The translations under genes and the position numbers were made by a program. Below, one piece after another: positions 51,718-59,193 of a stretch of 64,000 bases of DNA. The stretch is from Paractinoplanes deccanensis (lineage in GTDB: Bacteria; Actinomycetota; Actinomycetes; Mycobacteriales; Micromonosporaceae), in NCBI RefSeq assembly GCF_016862115.1, contig NZ_BOMI01000114.1:62001-126000 (forward strand), written 5' to 3'. The notes beneath the pieces are model-generated. The model was not told where the DNA came from, made no database searches, and saw only the letters and a program-made list of their open reading frames with translations. The stretch's first letter is position 1. Each line of letters begins with the position of its first letter.

Positions 51718-52821
51718 ATGCACCGTGCCCTGAGACGGGTGGCCGTCGCGGCCGCCGTCATGCTCTCGCTCTCCTTCCTCTCGGCGCCCGCCCACGGGGC
51801 CGCGCTGCTGGCCGGAACGGTTCTCACCAACGTCACCGCGACGCTTCCCACCGAATTGTCGCCGCTGGCCACCGGAAAGCGCATCTCCTATGTGACCACC
51901 AACGTGAACGGCGGCATCATCACCGCGACCGGGCTGGTGCTCACCCCGAAGACCGGCAAGAACAACAAGACCGTGGCGTGGGGACACGGCACCACCGGCC
52001 TCGCCGACCAGTGCACCCCGTCGACCAGCCAGTCCGTCTTCTGGCCCGAGGCGCGCGCCGCCATCGCCGAGCTGCTGCGCCGCGGCTGGACGGTCACCGC
52101 CCCCGACTACCCCGGTCTGGGCACCCCGACCGCCCACCCGTACCTCATCGGGCTCAGCGAGGCGCGGTCCATCATCGACAGCGTCAAGGCCGCCCGCCGC
52201 CTCGACGCGGCGCTCACCGCCCAATACGTCGTGGACGGCCACTCCCAGGGCGGACAGGGCGCCCTGTTCGTCAACGAGATCGCCCCCTCGTACGACAGCC
52301 CGCTGGTGCTGCGCGGCACGGCGGCCATCGCCCCCGTCTCCAACGCCGACCTGTTCGCCCCGCTGATCCCCGGCACGGCGGCGCAGGGCTACCTGGTGAT
52401 GGGCCTCTACGGCCTGCAGGCGATCGACCCGACGGTCAACCCGAGCACCCTGCTGGCGCAGCCCGCCCGCGACCGCGTCTCGGTGCTCCAGTCCGGCTGC
52501 CTCTACCAGATCCTCGACGCCTTCGCCCCGCTGACCGCCGAGCAGCTGCTGGTGGGCGGCGCCCTGCCGGACGCCGTCGTCACGAAGCTGGCCCGCCACC
52601 TCAACCCCGGCCAGGCCGCGTCCAGCGCACCCATCCTGCTCGTCCAGGGCACCGCCGACGAGGCCGTCCCGTACGTCATCACCGCCGGCCCGCTCATGTC
52701 CCAGCTCGGCGCCTACAGCCAGCCGGTCACCTTCCGCGAGCTCGACGGCGCCACCCACGACGGCGCGGTCTTCCAGAGCACGACCCTGGTCGCCGACTGG
52801 ATCGCCGTGCGCTTCGCCTGA
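51718..52821 (+). CDS. Secreted lipase-family alpha/beta-hydrolase
   Basis: A 367-residue exported hydrolase with a signal peptide (MHRALRRVAVAAAVMLSLSFLSAPAHG, cleavage before Ala about residue 28). The fold shows VAWGHGTTGLADQC (oxyanion strand), nucleophile VVDGHSQGGQGALF, acid LVQGTADEAVP and His in ELDGATHDGAVF. It is of the secretory-lipase/triacylglycerol lipase type. ATG 51718 has GAAAGGAAAAG upstream. A perfect 16-base hairpin terminator begins 18 bp after the stop. Confidence 0.9.
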   Translation: MHRALRRVAVAAAVMLSLSFLSAPAHGAALLAGTVLTNVTATLPTELSPLATGKRISYVTTNVNGGIITATGLVLTPKTGKNNKTVAWGHGTTGLADQCTPSTSQSVFWPEARAAIAELLRRGWTVTAPDYPGLGTPTAHPYLIGLSEARSIIDSVKAARRLDAALTAQYVVDGHSQGGQGALFVNEIAPSYDSPLVLRGTAAIAPVSNADLFAPLIPGTAAQGYLVMGLYGLQAIDPTVNPSTLLAQPARDRVSVLQSGCLYQILDAFAPLTAEQLLVGGALPDAVVTKLARHLNPGQAASSAPILLVQGTADEAVPYVITAGPLMSQLGAYSQPVTFRELDGATHDGAVFQSTTLVADWIAVRFA

Positions 52822-52838
52822 CCGGCCCACCCCACCAT

Positions 52839-52881
52839 GACGGCATCCCGGGCGCATCCGCCCCCCGCCCGGGATGCCGTC
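52839..52881. terminator. Strong bidirectional terminator
   Basis: GACGGCATCCCGGGCG (52839-52854) pairs perfectly with CGCCCGGGATGCCGTC (52866-52881) across an 11-base loop. It sits between the convergent lipase and methyltransferase genes. Confidence 0.88.
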
Positions 52882-52889
52882 GCCGCCGG

Positions 52890-53573
52890 CTACTTGACGC
52901 AGCGCGCGACCAGGAAGACCGGCATCCGGGCCGCCGGGCTGTCCCCCCACTGCGCGGGCGCCGGCGGCTCCGCCATCGCGGTGACGCCCAGCCCGTGACG
53001 GCTCAGCGTGTTCACGTACGTGGCGAGCCTCCGGTGGTTGGCCCCGACCTGCCTGCGCAGCGTGGCCCGCTCGTTGTCGGTGATCCAGAAACGCTCGTCC
53101 GCGTACGCGCTGCCGAACGGCCACGACCCGGCGACCTCCGCCGTGCCCGCGAAGCACGGGTGCAGGATCGAGAACACGAACGACCCGCCCGCCCGCAGCA
53201 GCCGCCCCACTTCCGCGAGTGCCCCGTCGAGATCGTCGATGTCCGACAGCCCGAAGTTGCACACCACCGTGTCGAACGCGCCGGCGGGCAGGACGTCCAT
53301 CCGGGCCGCGTCCGCGAGGACATAGTGAACGGCCGGCGGGCCGAGCTCGCGCGCCTTGGCGAGCAGCGCGGCCGACACGTCGACGCCGGTCACCTCCGCC
53401 CCGCGGGCGGCCAGCTCCCGCGACACCCGCCCGTGCCCGCAGGCCAGGTCGAGGACGCGCAGGCCGCTCACCGGCCCCGCCAGCTCCAGCAGGGACCGCA
53501 GCACCGGATCGTCCGGGTCGGAGAAGCCCGCGTCGTAGAAGTCGGCCACCGCGTCGTATCGAGCCATCACCAT
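52890..53573 (-). CDS. SAM-dependent methyltransferase
   Basis: A 227-residue class I methyltransferase: ARYDAVADFYDAGF, motif I LRVLDLACGHGRVSRELAARGAEVTGVDVS, motif II FDTVVCNFGLSDIDDLDGALAEV and the post-motif LLRAGGSFVFSILHPCF. The family methylates small molecules or tRNA-like targets; the substrate is unknown. ATG 53573 and ATG 53567 are both possible starts, without a ribosome binding site. The stop is close to the terminator shared with the lipase. Confidence 0.9.
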   Translation of the reverse strand: MVMARYDAVADFYDAGFSDPDDPVLRSLLELAGPVSGLRVLDLACGHGRVSRELAARGAEVTGVDVSAALLAKARELGPPAVHYVLADAARMDVLPAGAFDTVVCNFGLSDIDDLDGALAEVGRLLRAGGSFVFSILHPCFAGTAEVAGSWPFGSAYADERFWITDNERATLRRQVGANHRRLATYVNTLSRHGLGVTAMAEPPAPAQWGDSPAARMPVFLVARCVK

Positions 53574-53599
53574 ACGAACGACCGTAGCCGCCCGCTCAC

Positions 53600-54673
53600 T
53601 CAGCGGCCGCCCCGCCACACGCCCTCGGCGGTCGGGGTGATCTCGGGGATGCTCACCACCACATCGAACGCGTCGGCGACCGGAACCTCCAGGTAGGAGT
53701 CGAGCAGGCGGATGCGGTCCGGGCCGGGGCGGCCGCGCAGGGGACGCAGGTCGGCGATGGCGGGGCGCGGGCCGAGGAAGTCCTCGACGCTGCCGGGCAC
53801 GGGCGGGTCGAGCGGCACCGTCACCGTCTCGGCGCCGGCGGGGGCGTCGGGGGCCGGGCGGCGGGTCGGGGTGGCGCCGCCGTACGCGGTGAGGCCGATC
53901 GCCACGTAGTCGTCGCCCAGCTGCTCGGCGAGGTGGCTGCCGAGCACCCGCAGCCCGGGGAAGACGCGCTGGATGTGCGTGTTGGCGGCGGCGACCACGA
54001 CACGCTCGTGTCCCTGGGCGCGGACCCAGTCGACGGTCTCGGCCATCGCCGCGTCGCGCACGTTGAGGGCGAAGTCGCCGGCCGCCTGCGCGCGGAGCAT
54101 CTGGTCGAGCAGGACGAGCAGCCGGAGCTCGTGGCGGGCCTCGGCGGCACCGCGGTGCTCGACGGCGAAGCGGGCGCTCAGCTCGGCCAGGCGCACGGTC
54201 AGCGCGTCGCGCTCCGGCTGGGGCAGCGCACGGTAGGCGGCGAGCGCGGGCATCGTGTACGCGCTCGCGAATTTGTCGGCTGTCCGGCGTACGGCATCGA
54301 TGTCGTGGATCGTCGCCAGATGGTCGAGGGCCGGGGTCATCGACGCGAGGTCGCCGGGAAGGTCGAGGCCGTAATAGGCGACCCCGCGGCGACGGGCCCA
54401 GGCGAGCATGTCGCGCATCTCCGCGTTGCGGCCGAAGCGGTACGTGAGAGCACCGTCCGGGAACGCGCCCTCGCCGTCCCACGCGGTGACCGCGAGGCCC
54501 TCGCTGAAGCCCGACTCGAGGACGAGCGCCGTGAAGCCCAGCTCGTCCACCAGGTGGTGGAGCAGCTGATGGCGTACCAGATGGTATTCGCGGACGTGGT
54601 GGGCCGACTCGCCGAGCGCCACCACCGGGGCGTCGCCGATCAGGTCGCCGAGCCGCGCGGAGGAAATGTTCAC
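53600..54673 (-). CDS. Erythromycin esterase-like protein
   Basis: A 357-residue protein of the EreA/B-like fold: VVALGESAHHVREYHLVRHQLL carries the conserved GE(S)xH motif with catalytic His, and LVLESGFSEG, VVVAAANTHIQRVFPGLRVLGSHLAEQLGDDY follow. True erythromycin esterases hydrolyse the macrolide lactone; many homologues do other jobs, so resistance is possible but not shown. No macrolide cluster is visible nearby. The gene is divergent from the secreted nuclease gene. Confidence 0.88.
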   Translation of the reverse strand: MNISSARLGDLIGDAPVVALGESAHHVREYHLVRHQLLHHLVDELGFTALVLESGFSEGLAVTAWDGEGAFPDGALTYRFGRNAEMRDMLAWARRRGVAYYGLDLPGDLASMTPALDHLATIHDIDAVRRTADKFASAYTMPALAAYRALPQPERDALTVRLAELSARFAVEHRGAAEARHELRLLVLLDQMLRAQAAGDFALNVRDAAMAETVDWVRAQGHERVVVAAANTHIQRVFPGLRVLGSHLAEQLGDDYVAIGLTAYGGATPTRRPAPDAPAGAETVTVPLDPPVPGSVEDFLGPRPAIADLRPLRGRPGPDRIRLLDSYLEVPVADAFDVVVSIPEITPTAEGVWRGGR

Positions 54674-54689
54674 CGCACAGACCCTAGCG

Positions 54690-54720
54690 TTGGTTGATTG
54701 ACCATGGCCGCTCCGGATAG
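54690..54720 (+). promoter_or_regulatory. Candidate promoter of the secreted nuclease gene
   Basis: TTGATT near 54692 and GATAGG near 54714 are about 16 bases apart and fit loose -35 and -10 boxes just before the ATG at 54730. The region is shared with the divergent esterase-like gene. Confidence 0.35.
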
Positions 54721-54729
54721 GACGAACGC

Positions 54730-55965
54730 ATGAGACGACTTCTCGCTACCGCGCTCGCCGCCGCCATGGTGGTGGGACCCGCGACGCAGGCCGCGGCCCA
54801 CGACCGGCGTGACCTGCGCGTCGCCACCTACAACTTGTCACTCAACCGGCCCGCGCAGGGGCTGCTGCGCGAGCACCTGGCCAACCCCGGCGTCGACGAC
54901 GTGTACCGCCGGCAGGCCAAGAACGTCGCCGAGGTGATCCAGCGGGCCCACCCGGACATCGTGCTGCTCAACGAGTTCGACTACGACCCGGTGGCCGCGG
55001 GCCTGTTCGCCGACAACTTCCTGGCGGTGTCGCAGAACGGGGCGCCCGCGCAGCGCTACCCGTACCGCTTCGTGGCGCCGTCGAACACCGGCATCGCGTC
55101 GGGCTTCGACCTGAACAACAACGGGGTCACCGACACGACCCCCGGCGATCAGGCGTACGGGGACGACTCGTACGGCTTCGGCCTCTTCCCCGGCCAGTAC
55201 GGGATGGCCGTCTACTCGAAGTACCCGATCGACGCCAAGGCGGTGCGCACCTTCCAGCTGTTCAAGTGGAAGGACATGCCCGGCAACCTGATGCCCACCG
55301 AGTTCTACTCGCCCGAGGAGCAGGCGGTGCTGCGGCTGTCGTCCAAGAGCCACTGGGACGTGCCGGTCAGGGTGCGCGGCCGGACCCTGCACTTCCTGGT
55401 CTCGCACCCGACCCCGCCGACGTTCGACGGCCCCGAGGACCGCAACGGCCGCCGCAACCACGACGAGATCCGCTTCTGGGCCGACTACGTGACCCCCGGC
55501 AAGCGCTCCGCCTACATCTACGACGACAAGGGCCGGCGCGGCGGCCTGCGCCCCGGCCAGGACTTCGTCATCGCCGGCGACCAGAACGCCGACCCGCTCG
55601 ACGGCGACTCCTACGACGGCGCGATCAACCAGCTCCTCGGCCATCCGCTGATCAACACCCGGGTCACCCCGTCGAGCGCCGGCGCGGCCGAGGCGGCGGC
55701 CCTCCAGGGCGGCGCGAACGCCACCCACGAGGGCAACCCGCGCTACGACACGGCCGACTTCGCCGACACGGCCCCCGGCAACCTGCGCGCCGACTACGTG
55801 CTGCCGCGCAAGGGCCTGAAGGCCACCGGCTCCGGCGTGTTCTGGCCGGTCCAGGCGGACCCGCTGTCCCGGCTGAGCGGCGTGTACGACCCGGTGTGGG
55901 CGCCGGTCAACGGCTTCCCCACCTCGGACCACCGGCTGGTCTGGCTCGACCTGCGCTCCTTCTAG
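54730..55965 (+). CDS. Secreted endonuclease/exonuclease/phosphatase-family protein
   Basis: A 411-residue exported protein with a signal peptide (MRRLLATALAAAMVVGPATQAAA). The EEP fold is shown by LRVATYNLSLNRP, VLLNEFDYDP (metal Glu), the central HFLVSHPTPPTFDG (His), FVIAGDQNADPLDGDS (Asp, Asn) and the final TSDHRLVWLDLRSF (Asp-His). An insert SGFDLNNNGVTDTTPGDQAYGDDSYG looks calcium-binding. Targets may be DNA, RNA or phospho-compounds outside the cell. Confidence 0.9.
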   Translation: MRRLLATALAAAMVVGPATQAAAHDRRDLRVATYNLSLNRPAQGLLREHLANPGVDDVYRRQAKNVAEVIQRAHPDIVLLNEFDYDPVAAGLFADNFLAVSQNGAPAQRYPYRFVAPSNTGIASGFDLNNNGVTDTTPGDQAYGDDSYGFGLFPGQYGMAVYSKYPIDAKAVRTFQLFKWKDMPGNLMPTEFYSPEEQAVLRLSSKSHWDVPVRVRGRTLHFLVSHPTPPTFDGPEDRNGRRNHDEIRFWADYVTPGKRSAYIYDDKGRRGGLRPGQDFVIAGDQNADPLDGDSYDGAINQLLGHPLINTRVTPSSAGAAEAAALQGGANATHEGNPRYDTADFADTAPGNLRADYVLPRKGLKATGSGVFWPVQADPLSRLSGVYDPVWAPVNGFPTSDHRLVWLDLRSF

Positions 55966-55987
55966 CGCGTTTATTACCATCGCCGTC

Positions 55988-56725
55988 ATGGCGACACGGC
56001 TCGTGCAGATCACCATGAAGGCTCGCGACGACTCCCGGCTGGGCGCCTTCTGGGCGAAGGCGCTCGGCTGGGAGGTCTCCAGCGAGGGCCCCGGCGTGAC
56101 CAACCTCGAACCGCCCGGCTTCGTCTACCCCGACCCCGTCGCCGTCTGCGTCGACCTCGTCGTCTCGGCGGAGCCCAAGACGGTGAAGAACCGCGTGCAC
56201 CTCGACCTCGCCACCCGGTCACCGGCCCACCAGGCCGAGCTGGTCGAGCGCCTGCGAGACCTCGGCGCGACCCTCGCCGACGTGGGCCAGGGCGACGTCC
56301 CGTGGGTGGTCATGGCCGACCCCGAGGGCAACGAGTTCTGCGTGCTCGACTGGCACGACCCGGCCCAGGACACCGGCCCGATCGCCTCGGTCGTGGTCGA
56401 CTGCGCGGACCCGGCCGCCATGGCCCGCTTCTACGCCGAGGCGACGGACTGGACCGTGCACAGGGTGACCGGCCACAACGCGGTCCTGCGCTCGGCGAAG
56501 GGCGTCGGCCCGTACCTGCAATTCCTCCGCACCCCCGACCCGAAGACCGTGTGGAACCGCGTCCACCTCGACCTGCGCCCCTACCCGGGCGACGACCTGG
56601 AGGCCGAGGCGGCCCGGCTGCGCGCGCTCGGCGCCACCCCCGTCGACCTGGGCGACAGCGACATCCACTGGAAGGTCCTGACCGACACCGAAGGAAACGA
56701 GTTCTGCCTCCTCACCCCCGGCTGA
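55988..56725 (+). CDS. Tandem glyoxalase-like (VOC) protein
   Basis: A 245-residue protein of two similar halves: the first from VQITMKARDDSRLGAFWAKALGWE to MADPEGNEFCVLDW, the second from SVVVDCADPAAMARFYAEATDW to LTDTEGNEFCLLTPG. Both share KNRVHLDL / WNRVHLDL. This matches the Glyoxalase_6-like double VOC pattern of actinomycetes. The substrate is unknown. An A/T-rich TATTAC lies just before the start. Confidence 0.9.
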   Translation: MATRLVQITMKARDDSRLGAFWAKALGWEVSSEGPGVTNLEPPGFVYPDPVAVCVDLVVSAEPKTVKNRVHLDLATRSPAHQAELVERLRDLGATLADVGQGDVPWVVMADPEGNEFCVLDWHDPAQDTGPIASVVVDCADPAAMARFYAEATDWTVHRVTGHNAVLRSAKGVGPYLQFLRTPDPKTVWNRVHLDLRPYPGDDLEAEAARLRALGATPVDLGDSDIHWKVLTDTEGNEFCLLTPG

Positions 56726-56866
56726 CGCCCCTCCGCGGAGTCCTCACCCGGCGTCGAACGCCCCTCCGAGGCCCTGTTGCGCCGGTTGGAGGCCCCGGCC
56801 GCCGGCCCGGTCATCGAGCCCTACGCCGACGAGCTTGGACGAGCTCCCGCCCCTCATGCGGCGGAC

Positions 56867-57289
56867 CTAGCCACCGGGGCACCGGTTGTCGCCGCCGCTG
56901 TGTTCCTGACAGACATAGGGGGTGGACGTGGACGGTGAGGGCCGTGACGGGGCGGGCGAGTTCTGCGCCGCGAACGGAAGGGCGAACACCGCGAGGACGA
57001 CTGCCAGCACCACGTACACCGTGCCGGCCCGGGCCATCCGGTTGACGAACGCCACGACGGCGATCAGCACCGGCCCGCCCACGGCCACGCCGGCCAGCAG
57101 GGCCGCCGCAACCGCCGCGCGATGGTGCAGGGCGTCCAGCCGAGCGCTGTCCGACTGGTCCTCGGCCCACGCCTCCAACCCGATCCCGAAGCAACGCCAC
57201 AGCAGCGCCAGCACCGCGACGACCCACCCGATTGTCAACAGCGCCACCGCGGCCAGAGCCCGCTGCCGCGTGACCGAAGCATTAGCCAT
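56867..57289 (-). CDS. Small membrane protein with Cys-containing tail
   Basis: A 140-residue protein with three likely TM helices (LAAVALLTIGWVVAVLALLW, VAAALLAGVAVGGPVLIAVVAF, VYVVLAVVLAVFALPFAA) and a Pro/Ser-rich tail ending STPYVCQEHSGGDNRCPGG. Two Cys at the end could form a surface disulfide. The function is unknown and no operon partner is visible. The tail codons near the stop are ordinary for the region. Confidence 0.7.
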   Translation of the reverse strand: MANASVTRQRALAAVALLTIGWVVAVLALLWRCFGIGLEAWAEDQSDSARLDALHHRAAVAAALLAGVAVGGPVLIAVVAFVNRMARAGTVYVVLAVVLAVFALPFAAQNSPAPSRPSPSTSTPYVCQEHSGGDNRCPGG

Positions 57290-57403
57290 GCGGCCAAGCT
57301 ATTGCCGCCACAGGGGCCCGGCATGAGCCCGGACACTCAGAACCTCGAAGTGGCGTGGATCGAAAGAGTCGGCCATCGCTCGGCGCTGCCTTCGCCCCGC
57401 GCG

Positions 57404-57444
57404 GAGTCAAGGTTCCTTGTCTCGAAGTCGAGCTTCCTTGACTC
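57404..57444. promoter_or_regulatory. Composite inverted repeat in a 243-base gap
   Basis: Outer arms GAGTCAAGG (57404-57412) and CCTTGACTC (57436-57444) enclose an inner repeat CTCGA-AG-TCGAG (57421-57432). It lies downstream of the minus-strand WxL-partner gene and upstream of the small membrane protein gene. It may be a terminator, an operator or a structured RNA end. Confidence 0.5.
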
Positions 57445-57532
57445 TGTGTCGGGGCACCTTGTCATCATCGGATCGGCTGGGCCGTGGTCGACGGCCGGGG
57501 CGTCGGAAGGGTCGTTCGCCATCAGGGCGCTT

Positions 57533-58531
57533 TTACGCGCCGGCGCGGCCCTCCTGGCGGGCCTGTTCCAGCAAGCGCTCCAAGTGGCGGCGCCGGCGGC
57601 GGGAGTTCCAGCGCAACATCAGAACGAGGGCAGCGGCGGCGGCCAGAACGAGCAGCTGGGGCCACGGGATGACCCACGTCGGTGCCGAGACGGGGGTGCC
57701 CTCCGAGAGGGTGACCGTCGTCGAGACGCGGCCGATGCCCCACACGCCCTCGACGCGGGACGAGGCCGTGGTGGTGCCGCCGGGCAGGAGCTCGCCGATT
57801 TCCGCGGTGGTGGTGGAGTGGCCGAGCAGCGAGGAAGCCGACACGCGGGCCTGAACCGGCAGGCGCACGTTGCCGGTGTTGGCGGCCGCGTAGGTGAGCG
57901 TCACGGCGCCGGCGCGGAACGGGTTCCACGAGCGCTCGTAGCGTGCCTTCAGCGATGAAGCGGCCGTCGACGAGTGCAGGGTGCCCGAGGCGCGCAGCAG
58001 CACGCGGAAGCCGACGCGGCTCTCCACCTGGACGGTGCCCTGGCGGCCGGCGATGGTGGCGGCGATGCCGGCGGGGTGGTCGCCGGGGGTGGCCTTCGCG
58101 GGGACGGTGATGGTGAAGGGGACGACCTTTGTCTGCTTCGGGCCGACGGTCACCGTGTCCTGGACGGCGATCCACGTGCCGCCGTCCACCGAAGGCCGGC
58201 CGGAGGGCAGCATGGTGAAGCGGCCCTTGTCGGTCAGGTAGCCGTCGGCGGCCTTCAGGGCGAAGACCGCCGTCGTGTCACCGAAGTTGCGGACGGCCAG
58301 GTGCTCGGTGACGGTGGCGCCGGGGTGGAGGGTTCGCTCGATCCAGCGGCGGCCGTCGGGCCCGGCCTTCGTGGCGGGCTGGACGGTCCACGTGACTGAT
58401 GCGGGCGCCGCCACGACGGGAGCAGCCGGAGCGGCGAAAGCGGCGGGAAGGGCGGATGCGGGCGCCGCCGTTGCCGGGGCGGTGGGCACGAGCAGGGCGG
58501 CGGCGAGGGCGGCAACGGCGGCGCGGCGCAT
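57533..58531 (-). CDS. WxL-partner-like (DUF916-type) membrane-anchored surface protein
   Basis: A 332-residue exported protein. It has a signal peptide (~MRRAAVAALAAALLVPTAPATA), then Ig-like folds with RTLHPGATVTEHLAVRNFGDTTAVFALKAADG and TKVVPFTITVPAKATPGDHPAGIAATI. A C-terminal TM helix (PQLLVLAAAAALVLMLRW) and a basic cytoplasmic tail (RRRRRHLERLLEQ) follow. This is the plan of DUF916/DUF3324-like WxL-interacting proteins, which hold WxL proteins to the cell surface in Firmicutes. Its upstream neighbour is a WxL-like secreted protein, which supports the pairing. Confidence 0.75.
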   Translation of the reverse strand: MRRAAVAALAAALLVPTAPATAAPASALPAAFAAPAAPVVAAPASVTWTVQPATKAGPDGRRWIERTLHPGATVTEHLAVRNFGDTTAVFALKAADGYLTDKGRFTMLPSGRPSVDGGTWIAVQDTVTVGPKQTKVVPFTITVPAKATPGDHPAGIAATIAGRQGTVQVESRVGFRVLLRASGTLHSSTAASSLKARYERSWNPFRAGAVTLTYAAANTGNVRLPVQARVSASSLLGHSTTTAEIGELLPGGTTTASSRVEGVWGIGRVSTTVTLSEGTPVSAPTWVIPWPQLLVLAAAAALVLMLRWNSRRRRRHLERLLEQARQEGRAGA

Positions 58532-58550
58532 CGGGTTCTCCTTACTCGAA

Positions 58551-59165
58551 TTACTCGAAGAGGGACAGGGTCAGCTTGGCGTGGTAGGAGCCGGCGGCCA
58601 CCTCGGCGGGCGTGCGCAGGTTCAGGTCGGCGTTCACGGTGTAGGCGCCGCCGGTGACCTCCGCCGAGTCGTAGGTGGAGACCAGCAGTTCCTGGTCGAC
58701 CAGGCCGACGTTGTTGCCGGGCTGGGTGGGCTCGTCGAGGACCGTCACCACCTCCTCGCCCTCGGCGACCAGGCCGGTGTCGCCGCCGTCGATGAGGCGG
58801 GGCTTCCAGCCGAGGTGGTCGGCGGTGATGGCGGGCTGGCCGGACGGGCCGGTGAAGTCGCTGACGCTGCCCAGGACCGCCCAGGCCGAGCCGTCGGGGA
58901 TCTCCTCCAGCGTGCGGGTGTCGGTGACCGTCACCGTCGGCAGCGTGCCGGTGAACTGCCGCACCAGTAGGCCGGAGCCTTCCTCCTGCAGGGCCACCGC
59001 GTTGCCCGCCACGGTCAGCGCGAGCACCCCGGGCTCCTTGATCTCGGTGATGTCGACGGTGACCTCGACGTCGGCGTCGTCGCCCGGTTCGGCGTGCGCC
59101 GCCGCCGGGAAGAGAGCGAGCAGCGAGCAGGCCACGGCCACGCTCAGGCAGGTTCTTCTGTTCAC
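58551..59165 (-). CDS. WxL-like secreted surface protein
   Basis: A 204-residue secreted protein with a signal peptide (VNRRTCLSVAVACSLLALFPAAAHA). The mature part is a beta-rich domain (VDITEIKEPGVLALTV, VTVTDTRTLEEIPDGSAWAVLGSVSDF, ITADHLGWKPRLIDGG, and an end AEVAAGSYHAKLTLSLFE). The W-x-L-like pieces (AWAVLG, LGWKP) and final SLFE agree with WxL-domain proteins, but the match is not strict. GTG 59165 has AAAAGGAGA upstream. It lies 28 bp after the GH43 gene and 19 bp before the DUF916-like gene. Confidence 0.72.
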   Translation of the reverse strand: MNRRTCLSVAVACSLLALFPAAAHAEPGDDADVEVTVDITEIKEPGVLALTVAGNAVALQEEGSGLLVRQFTGTLPTVTVTDTRTLEEIPDGSAWAVLGSVSDFTGPSGQPAITADHLGWKPRLIDGGDTGLVAEGEEVVTVLDEPTQPGNNVGLVDQELLVSTYDSAEVTGGAYTVNADLNLRTPAEVAAGSYHAKLTLSLFE

Positions 59166-59193
59166 GGTTCTCCTTTTCGAACGGGGTGAGGCC

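Noticed and set aside
56726..56866. Short open frames in the 141-base gap after the double VOC gene.
   Set aside because: No start with a ribosome binding site and no recognisable protein pattern; it appears to be spacer.
57337..57522. A 61-residue frame on the minus strand, starting 11 bp after the DUF916-like gene.
   Set aside because: It has no ribosome binding site, crosses the composite inverted repeat, and shows no recognisable pattern.
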